Below are positions 9,766 to 20,833 of a stretch of 64,000 nucleotides of DNA, piece by piece (the first letter of the stretch is position 1; every line of letters begins with the position of its first letter). Where the stretch lies: positions 62,001-126,000 of the forward strand of contig MEHQ01003033.1 of NCBI GenBank assembly GCA_008828725.1. The letters are read 5' to 3'. The notes under the pieces are model-generated. The model searched no databases and had not been told where the DNA came from. It worked only from the letters and a program-made list of their open reading frames with translations. The translations under genes and the position numbers were made by a program. The DNA comes from Saccharina japonica (Eukaryota > Sar > Phaeophyceae > Laminariales > Laminariaceae).

Positions 9766-10701
9766 GGCTGGGCGTGGGTGTACAATATGGCAGCCACCAT
9801 TCGTTAGGGCGCGAAGACTGACACAGACGCCAAGGCTCTCAAGGCAAAACTATCGTCTTACTGGACGGGCCCTTACAAAGTCCTCGCAGTTGACCCCTGC
9901 TCCTCTGCGGACACCCCGGGCAGATCCCCTCTCGGTGATAAGTACCTGTATTAGGATCTGCCTTTCAACATGCCCGGCGCAGATGCTCGCCGGCGCGTGT
10001 CGGTACAACGCGGCAAGCCCTGTGCCAACCCCCACGACCGTGGCGACATGCCAAAGTATTTGTCAGCGAGGTTGACGCATTACGTGCTCAGCAACTTCTC
10101 CAAGAAACCCCCCCCGTACCACGTCACCCAAGACGACGGCTCCACTCCTCTTCAACGACTCGGGGTGCACAAAATTACCGAACACCAGTCGGTTGGAGCC
10201 GAGGTGGCGCCAACGCGGTGATGTACGAAGCGCACTGGACGGGACTCTCTCCCCCGTCCTAGGAACGGGAAATGAACCTTCGGCTTTCTCGCCGCGGAAT
10301 TTTGCGGTACTGGTCAGGCACCTCGAACCAGCACCGCCAAACCAACCCGCCTGTACCGCCAGATGCGAATAGGCGCGGTACAACGGAAGCTTTCTCGGAG
10401 TAACGGCGAGCGTTTCCTTGCTCCCGGATATGGCTGTGTACCTCATGCCGATTGGCTTCGCCGGTACAGCACCACCGTGCTCCCCAACGAGGCCCACTTG
10501 TGGTACAAGGCCAACAACGGTCTGTGGTGGCTTAGGATAATCAGCGCGAGTACAACGACGGACGCAGTATATTTCGTCGAGTTTTGGATGACCCGGGACC
10601 GATCAAGTTTCCTCTTTCTCCGGCACACTACACGATTTCAACACGAGCTGTACGAGGTTCTTGGTGTCTACGCAAGTACACGGCGGTCCAGCGTAACGTA
10701 G
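9766..10701 (+). pseudogene. Pol C-terminal region with a Tudor/SH3-like module
   Basis: After the integrase core, several overlapping frames continue the polyprotein in pieces. The frame 10,363-10,701 includes LPNEAHLWYKANNGLWWLRI, followed by an ISASTTTDAVYFVEFW stretch. That Trp/Tyr-rich beta-strand pattern resembles a small Tudor/Agenet or SH3-like barrel, a type that could read chromatin, as chromodomains do in other gypsy elements. A likely frameshift near 10,585 separates the last part. The fold assignment is inference from composition and strand pattern only. Confidence 0.5.
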
Positions 10702-11303
10702 ATTAATCACGAGGCGCAGCCGTGGATCGCTGAATTTTCGCATCGCCGCTGCGCCCGTTTCTTTTGCCGTTTTGTTTTCGGAGATTGGGGCGGGGTTTCG
10801 TGTATTATTTTATTACGTTTTCCGAGCTTTCGGATCGGGCTGTTTTTCCTTCTCGGTATTCCCTTAACGCTTTCTGAGTTTTTTCTGGGGCGGGTTTGGG
10901 GATCGTTTTTGCGTATTTCATGCTGCCGTTCACCCCCGCTCAGTGCCGGGGCTGGTCTGAGTAATCGGGTAACTCACTTGTGGCACAGGACACGCTTTCT
11001 GAATGTTCGGGGCCGGGTCTCGGGGGATTTTTGGAGTGTTTAGTTTTCCGGCCTTGTTAGTCCTGCCGACCCTCCCCGCTCTCGAGCCCGGGGGAAGTTT
11101 ATGCAAAAGGACTGCATGACTTTCGGTTCCAACATTTCTTTATTTATTTTGACGTTCCATGGTCGGCTTCGTAGCCTTGCCGTTCAGAGGTGTGGGAGTG
11201 GGTTTTTAGAAGCCGCATCTTGGACTCCTGTTTTAGTTCGTGGGGTCGGGATTTCCATTAATTTATAATATTTCTGCTCACACGGCTTATCAGAGTGGGC
11301 TAG
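10702..11303 (+). other. Element 3' untranslated region
   Basis: About 600 bp between the end of pol and the 3' LTR, T/G-rich and without open frames. A polypurine tract directly before the LTR is not convincing; the last bases are AGAGTGGGCTAG. Confidence 0.6.
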
Positions 11304-11579
11304 TGATATTGTGTTGCTGAAATTATGTGGAAACGCCGGAAATGCCTGGTAACAGATTGAGGGTCGTATTGGTAGTACTCGGAAGGTACATCTTAGATGG
11401 AAACCAGGCGAGACAACTCGAGCCTTCAGCCTTTCAGCTTTTCATCGTGGGAAAAGGGATAAAGCTGCTCTCCCTCCAGCTCTAAGCAAACAACACACGT
11501 GAGTACCAACGAGTACCTACCTGTTCAATAGGCAAACCTGGCAAGATATACTCTGGTGTCCCATACCCTTATCCTCACA
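11304..11579 (+). repeat. 3' LTR
   Basis: 276 bp from TGATATTG to CCTCACA, alignable with the 5' LTR. By eye roughly one base in seven differs, plus indels, which indicates an old insertion. Confidence 0.92.
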
Positions 11580-12503
11580 ACCGTATGCTAGTGAAAGTAT
11601 ACCACCATACTGCTAACCGGCCGTAGCTGCTCGCTTGAGAAGCTCAACCGGTCAGAAAAAAGTTGAGCCAAAAAGTGCAACCCCCGTGGGAGGATGAGTC
11701 CTCAGTTGGAGAGCCCTGCCAGCCCGACGAGGTGAGCAACAACGACAAGGGAAGCAGTATTTTCAGTAGCCTTTGCCAGTGCTCTTGACCCACAAATCGT
11801 ACCCGATAAAGTACCAAATATATTACGTTTTTTGTGGTAGTCCTCACATTTTTTTTTCAGATTGTCCAAAACGCACGGCGAAGCCGCGCACGGGTCGAGC
11901 TGTAGCCTGGACTACGGTTGGTTGGGGTTGGGGTTGGGGTTAGGGTGGGGTTGGGTCGACGGCTTCTCGTGATTTGATTAAAAGAAAACACTCAAAAACA
12001 CGTAAAACCAGCAAGAAATCATACTCGTAATATATTTGATACTTTACCTGGTACGATTTGTCGGATACGACCGGTAAAGACGCCCCAATATTTTGGCCAA
12101 TTTTTTTCTGACTGGGGCGGGGCTTATATCGCTGGGTTAAGGTCGTTCGGGTTTAGACTCATCCCACACGCTAGCGATTGCACTTTTTGCCTTCTAGGGA
12201 AAATATCTTCTGACTGGTGGAGCTCCTCAAGTTAGCAACTGCCGGTTAGTACGATAGTTGTACTTGTATATTTGCTTTAGGACTAGCGCATCCAAAGGCT
12301 GGGCGGGCTTCCCGAACGACCTTCTCCTCGAAGTCATATTTCGGGGGTGAGACATTGAGCTTCTCGTGTGAGGAGCTCGGAAAATAAGCTGCCACCTCTA
12401 TAAGGAGCATTTCTCGACCAGCCCGACCAGACTTGTGTCAACCTATTTACACCGAGCTGATGACCGTTTGATTACCGCGGACAGATGTCCCTAGCTACGG
12501 CAG
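11580..12503. other. Non-genic DNA with telomere-like repeats
   Basis: No gene is seen. Between about 11,917 and 11,957 the + strand carries tandem TTGGGG units and one TTAGGG unit. This is a degenerate interstitial telomere-like tract. A relative of the 1-171 repeat sits at 11,637-11,690. Confidence 0.55.
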
Positions 12504-12566
<63 letters not shown>

Positions 12567-12592
12567 TTTTCTGCATGTCTGTCTGCCTGACT
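12504..12592. repeat. TGTC tetranucleotide microsatellite
   Basis: Uninterrupted CTGT units to about 12,566, followed by variant units. The long Cys/Leu/Ser-rich open frame over it is an artefact. Confidence 0.95.
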
Positions 12593-12609
12593 CTCTGTCT
12601 GGCTGGCTG

Positions 12610-12930
12610 TCATTCTACCGATGAAAATCGACCGGATCTATACCCTGATTTTGGACCAAAAATCGAGCAGTCGTTAACCTTGGTGTTTAGAGGGGAGCTC
12701 GATCGAACATTCACCCTGCTTTTACATGGAAACCGAGGGTCCGTTTTCCTTACTTTTGGAGGAGTTTTAGAGGAAATCCTGAGGGGGCATTTACCTAGAT
12801 TGTTAGAACATCGGTCGGACATTTACCCTTCTTCCAGACGCAGAATCGAGGTGTTGTTTAACTTGGCTTTAGAGGGAAAATCGAGCGGTCATTTTCCTTG
12901 ATTTTAGAGGGAAATTAGGTGATCATCTAC
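12610..12930. repeat. Degenerate tandem repeat of about 50-60 bp
   Basis: Five to six diverged units share CATTTACCCT or TTTACC, TTTTAGAGG and AAATCGAGC in the same order. The array directly follows the TGTC microsatellite. The unit is too diverged to be certain of its edges. Confidence 0.6.
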
Positions 12931-13247
12931 CGTGGTAATAAGGGGGGGGGGCATATCGACAATAATTCCAATCCAAATTGTACGAAGGCGGTCGGACTCT
13001 CGCGGTTGCACACTATAAATAGTGGAAGGGGGAGTCAATCGGCCGTTACCTAAGGACTCTTAACATTGTGAAGCCGCATACAAGGCGGAATCAATATCTT
13101 GGAGGTCGGGCATTATCCACGTGTTTCTAAACATGGCTCAGACGAACGAAAGGTAAAGCATGTTATGTCGCGAACCACCGCTGTGCTTGTATACATATCG
13201 CACGTATCACGCACGTGTTGCATCCGATCGTATAATAATATGTACAG

Positions 13248-13412
13248 TACAGGACACCTAATAAGAATCAGGCTAATAAGAAAACCAGGCTGAGATTGAG
13301 TAAAATAATAAATTCGGGAGTCGTTGTCTTGAACTTGGTGTAGAAAGCACCCTCCCTTAAATGAGAAATATAGCCTGGGCCAGATTTCCTGTTTATTATT
13401 AGGTGTCTTGTA
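13248..13412. mobile_element. MITE family A, copy 1
   Basis: The ends are terminal inverted repeats TACAGGACACCTAATAA and TTATTAGGTGTCTTGTA. The outermost TA on each side fits a TA target duplication of Tc1/mariner-like elements (inference). Copies of the same family lie at 62,378-62,548 and 63,711-63,876. The interior has no coding potential. Confidence 0.85.
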
Positions 13413-13735
13413 CTGTATTCTACATTATCGACTACGTACTCACTTTGCACTTGCGTAGACCTAGGAATTGCTACATATGTTCCGCGAACTGGACATTCTA
13501 CCCTCCTTCCAAAGCACGAGAACAGGACACGAATAACAAGAACCGTAGGACACGTGAGATCCAACAAGACCTACATTGAACTCAGACTGGGTCCAAGGTG
13601 TAACAAGTATGCCAGGGGTTCGACCCATAAACCAGATTTGTAACATAACATGGTGAACCCAGGGAGACCGGAAGATTGGCCAAATCAGAGACCCCAGTGC
13701 AAAAACTTTGCACACCCCGCATGAATACGGATGGT
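13413..13735. other. Non-genic DNA
   Basis: No gene, RNA or repeat could be recognised in this stretch. Confidence 0.4.
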
Positions 13736-14170
13736 TTTGACGAATATTCGTGAAAACTATCCGTCGAATAGGTAGCATTCGTCCACGGACGAATATTCGC
13801 CCCACGTTTTGGGAGAGACTATTCGTCCAAGGACGAATATACGAATATTCGCCCCACGTTTTGGGAGAGACTATTCGTCCAAGGACGAATATTCGCCCCA
13901 CGTTTTGGGAGAGACTATTCGTCCAAGGACGAATATTCGCCCCACGTTTAGGGAGAGACTATTCGTCCACAGACGAATATTCGCCCCACGTTTTCGAGAT
14001 ACCATTCGTCCACAGACGAATATTCGCCCCACGTTTTCGAGATACTATTCGTCCACGGACGAATATTCGCCCCACGTTTTCGAGATACTATTCGTCCATG
14101 GACGAATATTCGCCCCATGTTTTTGAGGGGGTATTCGTCAAGCGCCAACGAATAGTTCGCCTACGTCAGA
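13736..14170. repeat. Palindrome-bearing tandem array 1
   Basis: About eight units of 43-46 bp. Each has a perfect or near-perfect palindrome ATTCGTCCACGGACGAAT followed by ATTCGCCCCACGTTTTGG or the variant ending TTTTCGAGATACT. The units are very alike, so the array is young or homogenised. Open frames in it only reflect the repeat period. The array is preceded by a leader containing CCGTCGAATAGGTAGCATTC that is shared with array 2. Confidence 0.92.
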
Positions 14171-14750
14171 CGAATACTTTCCGCACGAATGCTGAAATAC
14201 CTGTGTGGTGAGCACAAAGCAGAAAAAAAAGGAAAAAAAGGAAAGCTGCGGGGCTCGAACTCACGTCCTCCACTCAATTCAGAGTTGCACACATCATTTT
14301 TCATACAACCCTGCCCCCAAATATAAGGGCGTTTTTTCTTTTATTTTGAACCCAAACGGTCATTATATTTAGGGACATAGTGGTACCCGGTGGATTTTTA
14401 TAATTTTCTTGAAACTAAAATTTGTTACTCTTGCTCTTTCTACAGCAGGATATTCCTGTTACTTGTGGTGCCGGTTATCTACTTATTACAGCAGTAGTAC
14501 TTACAGTAGTTGGGTCAAAACATTATTAGAGCCAAAACGGGCATCATGATGTTGTGCTGCTGTCAGCTACAACTATAACTAGATTGGAAAAAAAATTAAA
14601 GTTCCCAATGTAAATGTATGTAGTAAACGAACAGCAACCAGCACATCACATCGATACTTATCATACATCATGATGCAAGCGTCTACAGGGAGTACCAGGT
14701 ATTCGTTACTCTTTCAACAATTCGTGCCAGGTACGTAATATACGCAAAAA
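14171..14750. other. Spacer between the two palindrome arrays
   Basis: No gene is seen. The AT-rich stretch includes an ATATAAGG...TTATATTTAGGG inverted pair at about 14,318-14,375, resembling the foldback family at 34,333. Confidence 0.45.
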
Positions 14751-15215
14751 GTATTTGCCCCACGTTTTTGAGAGGGTATTCGTTCGCTCCACGGACGAAT
14801 ACCCGCGAAAACCATCCGTCGAATAGGTAGCATTCGCCCACGAACGAATATTCGCCCCACGTTTTCGAGATACTATCCGTCCACGGACGAATATTCGCCT
14901 CACGTTTTCGAGACACTATTCGTCCACGGACGAATATTCGTCCCATGTTTTCGAGATACTATTCGTCCACAGACGAATATTCGCCCCACGTTTTGGGGGA
15001 GAGTATTCGTCCACGGACGAATATTCGCCCCACGTTTTGGGGGAGACTATTCGTCCACGGACGAATATTCGCCCCACGTTTTGGGGGAGAGTATTCGTCC
15101 ACGGGCGAATATTCGCCCCACGTTTTGGGAGAGACTATTCGTCCACAGACGAATATTCGCCCCATAAACCGAACTTGACGCCAACGAATACGAATACCTA
15201 TTCGTATTCGTATTC
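14751..15215. repeat. Palindrome-bearing tandem array 2
   Basis: About nine units of the same 43-45-bp repeat as array 1, again with ATTCGTCCACGGACGAAT and CGCCCCACGTTTTGG. The same leader (CCGTCGAATAGGTAGCATTC) lies at 14,815-14,836. The array decays into ATTCGTATTCGTATTCG units at 15,180-15,215. Confidence 0.92.
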
Positions 15216-18200
15216 GTGCGGGGTGTGAAACTTTGGGAATGGTTTACTTCACGTTGGTGGCTGCTATTGTTATGTTCTTGCGTACAAGATACGTCACGAG
15301 AAACACCAGATAAATAAAATTGAGTACACATCATACATGGTCTGACAACGACAGGAAACACACAATGCAATGCCAGTTTGGGACGACACATAGATAGAAA
15401 AGCCATGATCGATATCAATAAATCATTTCCCTTACGTAGGGATGTTTTTCCTGTCCTGGGTCTATTTAATTATTAATAAATGCATATATACCAGGTATTC
15501 AATATACGATACCTGCACGAGAACGGGATTAAACCCGAGTATTTACCGTGACATCCCGCAGGGCTTGTATCGTTTTTCCCGCGGTAAAAATCCCGAGGAC
15601 TCTGCGCTGAAAAATTGGGATCGTCATCAACGTTCAAGAAACAAGCGGTTATCGGCATCGTCATCATCACTGCGCCGCCGAAACTCTCCTTGTTGTGTTA
15701 GCATCCATCAAGATGCCCATTCGAGGTGTTCGTTGTGTTTGATTAACAACAAATAACAAAAGCATGGCACCCGAGAATGAGGGCCAACGGTACTTCTGGC
15801 CCTTCTCGCGAGAGAGTTACTGCCAACAATATTGTTACTTTGCTTACGAGTATACGTACTCCTACAGATCAAATCAGAAGATGCATATATTTACTCTGCG
15901 ATCTTTCCCGTCTATATGTATCAACCTCACATTTTGCTCTTGCCTTTGCTTGACTCTCGGCAGCCTCTGCTTATTCGGAGCAAGAATCTAACTTAAAAAA
16001 ATGGACAAATGAGGATGGTGATGCTACAGTGTGTAGTTGATCGCTGCTGCTGCGTTTGCTGCTGCGGGTGGGTACTTTGGCGCCTTCTGCCATTGCTACT
16101 AACTCCGACCTGCGGCAACGCCACAATAACAAGCCCAACAAAACACAGATGGTTAGAACGACAGCAACAACGCACAACGAACGGTAATAACACGGCGGCA
16201 ACAGAAGAACACATTCATATCCCCCGGTATCGTACGGATGTAGAGCCAAAATGCAAGAAAGAAAAAACCAAATAAATGCACACAAGCACGCAAAAGCTTA
16301 CGAAGCTTGTATATAGCTCTACGAGTAGGAAACAAGAACCCCAGGGGACCGACCATCCATCGTATTTCATTGTTATGACGGACATACATACACCGATGTA
16401 AAACGAAGTAGGGTACTGCTGCCTTTGCAACAAAGATCGTGCAACGAAGCTATAACCCCCCCACACGACTCACACCCTCACAAGTCACTCACCACAAAAA
16501 GACAGGCAGGTCGAGCTTCGTGGCGCAGCACCAACATCCCCCACGGTAAATAATAGTATAGCTCTCTCTCTCCCCTTTGCGGTACCAGCACCGCTGCCTG
16601 CCATCGCTCACCACCACCATAAAGATATAAATGCCTCCGACGAGTATACCGCCTACAAAATATGGGCCAAATACAGACAATAGTACAACAATCGACGCCG
16701 AACCAACCAACACAAGCGCAACTCACTGTGCTAGGCTTAAGCTACAGTACAGCTACTCTGCTGCTGCTGCGTCATATAATAATATACCGCCGCTGGATGG
16801 CGAAGATGCTGCTACGTGCAATGATAATACAAGAACGAATGAATGCCTGCAACGGCAAACCAATATTCTTAGGGAAGCTATGACCAAATGTTACTCGGGA
16901 AGTCCCATCCACACACACACTACACGCACGCACACATGTATGCGGACTCATACAGTAGTACCCGGCCGTCCGGTAACTAACATGGAAATAAGCAAAGCGT
17001 ATGTACTCTTATTCATACCAGTACTTCGAACGTACGAACCTACACTATCTACTAGTTTGGATGGATGCAAACAACAACCAGCGTCTGTGACACTATTATG
17101 ACTACTGATGACGGTTAGGCCGGTAACGCAGACCGATCCCGGTGCTACTACACAGTGCCAGTCGGTGTACGTGCACAGGAAACGCAGGCCTTCCAAGTGA
17201 GGATGAAATATTAAAAGTGCTTCCTCCCTACCGCCCACCCTTTCCCTCTCTCTCTCCCTCGGCGCTTGGTCGCCTGCTTGGCTGCGCAAAGGCATGACCG
17301 ATGTATTCACAGACACGGTACAAAAAACGCGCAAAAAAAAAACTCTAGTTTTAGTTTATGCTTACATGCAGCGTTTGAGGCACAATCCGTGAAAAATAAA
17401 AAGTTTCAGCCACCACACGCAAGCAGGTACTACACACACCCCCTACCAGCACCTATCGCTATACCCTACCTATTTCAAGCCAATTCCGTTCATTTTCTTT
17501 GGCCACTCCTCTCTCTCCCTCTCTCTCTTTCGACTTCTCCCTCCGCATCTTCTCCGCCCGCCTCTCCCCACTCTCATTCCCTCCCCCATTTGACTTCCGT
17601 CCCGCTTGCCCAATTTCTCGCCCTCTCTCTCCCTCCCTCCTTGCGTCTCTTCTCTTTCTCCCCCCCCCTTTAGTTTCTCTTATCCCCTCCTTCTGTCGCC
17701 CACCCCACTAAAATACTCTGCCTCTGGATTTGTCTTCCTCTCTATCGCTACCAGCAGCAGCACCCCAACCGAAACAACAATAAACAACCACTTCCTGTGA
17801 AAAAGTCACACAGCAAAGTCACAAAAAAAAAAAAAAATGTATATTTTGCAGTCTTCCCCCACCAATCAAACCAATTCCATTCCATTCCCGTCAACCATTC
17901 AATCCCAATCAACCATCCCAGTCCAATTCAATCGACATCAAAACCCACTGCTCTCTCGCCCTCCAGAGTATACAATCACAGCAGCAGCAGCAGTAGATGG
18001 AAACCAGCTCGTTTGCGCGAACGCACGCAAAAAGAAACAAGCAAAACACAAACCAACTGCTATCTTCAGACAGCCAGGCAAACAGACGAGCATCATTCCA
18101 TCGGCCCCCCATCTCAGTTTACATTAACTTATCGTGCCTCGCTGGGAAAACGAAGCACAACGACAATAGGGAATTCTCGAGTTCAAACCAAAAATCTAAC

Positions 18201-18300
18201 TTGAGCCACCATTTCCCCTATCCTGTGGCGGAAGACCAAGGAACCTTTGTATGCGCCCCCCAATAGTCCTGGCGGGGGCGCACCCCCAAATCGGTCAGTG
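15216..18300. other. Gene-poor stretch
   Basis: No convincing coding region was found on either strand. It holds a strongly pyrimidine-rich tract at 17,490-17,690 (CTCTCTCCCT-type), trinucleotide CTG/CAG runs, and short AC-rich tracts near 16,910. The open frames here have simple-sequence composition. Confidence 0.5.
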
Positions 18301-18395
18301 GGGGGGGGAGGGGGGGGTGTACTCATTATCATGCATGGCCGTAGTCGTATGGCTATAGACCCTGCCTTGTGTGCATTCGGGGCGTACTTGCGCGA
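18296..18395 (-). repeat. G-tract-anchored dispersed repeat, copy 1
   Basis: A run of G (18,300-18,317) leads into TGTACTCATTATCATGCATGG and CCGTAGTCGTATGG. On the other strand this reads ATGAGTACACCCCCC. The same junction recurs at 30,500-30,560, 56,265-56,325 and 62,867-62,945, so the homopolymer belongs to the end of a repeat family. Confidence 0.7.
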
Positions 18396-19415
18396 CCAAC
18401 ACCAGCCATGCTCTCTAAACCATAGCCCCTCCTACCCAAGGCGCAACACAAGACAGAACGTTTTCCATACATAAGGTGCGTAAATGTGCGCCGTAAACCG
18501 TAAATGTAAAATGCACTCAACACGGCTAATTAACTAACTGTAGAAAAACGGTTAAAACATCTGCCGCCAAAGAGAGCAATAAGTGAAAAAAAGCAAAATA
18601 AATGCAAAACGAAAAAAATATATCAAACAAGAAACAGAAACAAAAACTGAAAAAAAAAAAAAAAGGAAAAGGAAAAGGAAAACAAAAAAAATGAGAAAAA
18701 ATCTGGAAAAAAAAGGAGCCAAGGGAAGGAGAGGGAGGACACGTAAAAAAGAAAAAAATCACGCAACAAGAGAGTCAAACTACAAGTGAGCCAAACTGAA
18801 CGGTTTTGTGTGTACAAATCTGACCTACATGATACGTTCGTATAACAGATGGCACGCCAGGGGGGGGGGGGGGGGGGGGGGGGGGGAGGGGGGATACACG
18901 TTCAGGGGGAACCTTTTTGGGTGCAACAAGGAAAAAATCGGGTAGTCGGTCGACCGTCCGGCAGTCCAAGCAGCAAAAAGTCTTCTCGCCCCGAACGGGA
19001 TGATACCGCCAGCAACACCGAACAGACAACGACATAAAACACACCAAAAACACCCAACACGAACAAGAACAAGTATAAGATCAAGAAACACGTTCGGCGG
19101 CTGCGCCGGCGGCGGGTACAAGCCGCCTACCGACAATCAACAACCCCCCCCCCCCCCCCCCCAAAAAAAAAAAAAAAACACACGACACTCCGACAGGACG
19201 ATTAAGACACGCGGTTCGCGACACAGCTCGTCTCCCCCTGTAAACAAAACCTTCCAGACCCCAACCCCACGGAAAAACACAGCATGCAAAGGGGGGCGGC
19301 AAAGCGCAGCGACACGAGATACGGCGCAACGTGCACGACCTGACTCGATCGAGCGGCCTCTACCTCCGGCTGAAAACAAACGAAACGAAAAACACAAAAG
19401 AAGGTCAACCGCTGA
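18396..19415. other. Low-complexity DNA downstream of the MORN gene
   Basis: An A/G-rich tract lies at 18,580-18,780, a run of about 27 G at 18,860-18,886, and adjoining C and A runs at 19,145-19,176. No gene is supported. Confidence 0.55.
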
Positions 19416-19755
19416 CTAGGTTACCGCTGACCCGGTCACCGTTGACCCGGTCACCGTTGACCCTAGCTACCGTTACCCCTAGTTACCGTTGACCCGGTTA
19501 CCGTTGACCCGGTTACCGTTGACCCGGTTACCGTTGACCCGGTTACACGGTTCGACCCGGTTACGTGTCCGGTTACCTTGACCCGTCCGTTACCCGTTTA
19601 CGTACCGTTACCGGATCTACCGTTGACCCGTCTTGACCCGGTTACCGTGACCAACCGTACCGTTGACCGCGGCTACCGTTGACCCGGCTACCGTTGACCC
19701 GGTTACCGTTGACCCGGTTACCGCTGACCCGGTTACCGCTGACCCGGTTGAACCA
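19416..19755. repeat. 15-bp minisatellite
   Basis: Roughly 20 units of GTTACCGTTGACCCG with substitutions and some deletions. It is the clearest tandem array downstream of the MORN gene. Confidence 0.93.
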
Positions 19756-20251
19756 GCTAACGTTGCCCCTGAGCTTTCGAGCCCCGAGCAAGGCAACCAA
19801 GCAGTCAACACATACATACTCCCGTTTCAAAACAATACCTCAAACAAAACAAAACGAAACAAGAAAACGCAAGAAACAAAATCTTACGCTTACCGATATA
19901 TTCCAAAAACAGCGAAAGAAATTAACCCGTGATTGAGAGAGCAACCGTAACCACCCCAAGAAAGGTCGCCTCGCCGAGCAACTTCAATATAATACATGAA
20001 ACGGCCGGTCAACACCCGTCTCAAAAAGCGCCCCCGGGAACGCCAATTTCCACGTGAAAACCCAGAAAACCAAAAATACCTAAAACACAAACAATATTAT
20101 TTCGCCGGCTGCGGACGTACGTACACCGACAAAAAAACCTCGACGCAGCTCGACCTCAAGCCGAGGCACCCCAACCTCCCTCTGTAACTCCAACATCCCT
20201 AGAGGGAGCGGGGGGGGTACGTGAAGACGACTGGTCAGATCGTGACATTGC

Positions 20252-20252
<1 letters not shown>

Positions 20253-20283
<31 letters not shown>
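20253..20283. repeat. Homopolymer run of about 31 G
   Basis: One uninterrupted G run. Its true length is uncertain in any assembly. On RNA or single-stranded DNA it could form quadruplex structures. Confidence 0.9.
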
Positions 20284-20284
<1 letters not shown>

Positions 20285-20429
20285 TCCAAAAGAGAGCGAA
20301 GCGAAAACCTCGATCCTGAAAAAAACACAAGAAAGCCTCCGAGGGGAAACCCCTCGGCCTCGGTTCCCACCATGGAAAAGGGGGGGGGCAAATGTCTGTC
20401 TTTGGCTCGGCTGCGCAGACGCGGCGGCT

Positions 20430-20735
20430 TTGACTTTGACTATGATATCGTATACGTGACCTAAAAGTGACTTGAAATGGTCTGGCACGACGCAGTTTGA
20501 CACGTCTGGAATAGACGCGGCTTGACTATGCTACTGCATACGTGACCTAAAAGTGACTTGAAATAGCTTTGAAGTGGTGCATCTTGACGTTGCCTTGACG
20601 TGCCTCGGCGTAAACTGACGTGCCTTGGCGTAAAGTGACGTTGCCCTTGCCATGTCCTTGACGTGCCTTGACGTGTTGTGGCGTGTCATTGACGTGTCCT
20701 TGGCGTGTCATTGACGGGGGCCGTGATGTGTCTTT
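20430..20735 (-). repeat. Tandem repeats in the 3' flank of the MORN gene
   Basis: A 32-bp block with ACGTGACCTAAAAGTGACTT occurs at about 20,453 and 20,541. It is followed by an array of TTGACGTGCC/TTGGCGTGTC units to about 20,735. The array ends just 20 bp downstream of the gene's stop codon, so it would fall in the 3' untranslated region. Confidence 0.75.
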
Positions 20736-20755
20736 GACGCGACCTTGCGGTGGAA

Positions 20756-20833
20756 TCAAAAGAAGAGCGTCTTCTCGCCCTTCTTCCACTTGCCTTGGAG
20801 GGTCACCTTTCCGTCCCTCGCATACAAAATACC
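20756..20833 (-). CDS. MORN gene last exon (15) with stop codon
   Basis: 78 bp after acceptor TTAACAG. It encodes a final, degenerate MORN repeat GILYARDGKVTLQGKW then KKGEKTLFF and TGA. The stop lies at 20,756-20,758. Module 1 has no counterpart of this exon; the giant exon 8 stands in its place. Confidence 0.85.
   Translation of the reverse strand, partial: GILYARDGKVTLQGKWKKGEKTLFF

Larger units (their letters stand above)
1507..11579 (+). mobile_element. Degenerate Ty3/gypsy-type LTR retrotransposon carrying a NADAR domain
   Basis: A 10.1-kb element is bounded by two similar LTRs (1,507-1,794 and 11,304-11,579). The internal order is gag, Pro/Ser/Arg-rich region, NADAR domain, retropepsin, reverse transcriptase, RNase H, linker, integrase and a C-terminal module. 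Integrase downstream of RNase H is the Ty3/gypsy order. The LTRs differ by many substitutions and an indel of about 11 bp (around 1,616), and coding frames are broken by stops and frameshifts. The copy is therefore old and non-autonomous. It starts TG and ends CA. No clear target-site duplication could be found at the two edges. The element is GC-rich compared with the AT-richer DNA downstream, which fits separate ancestry. Confidence 0.93.

Noticed and set aside
12485..12901. 138-codon frame
   Set aside because: It begins in the TGTC microsatellite and continues through a degenerate tandem repeat; no motif and no splice context.
13736..15215. CRISPR-like spaced repeats
   Set aside because: There are no variable spacers: the whole unit repeats, the genome is eukaryotic and no cas genes are present. 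These are ordinary tandem arrays with an internal palindrome.
18825..19419. Several frames rich in Pro, Gly or Lys
   Set aside because: They span homopolymer G, C and A runs; composition alone explains them.
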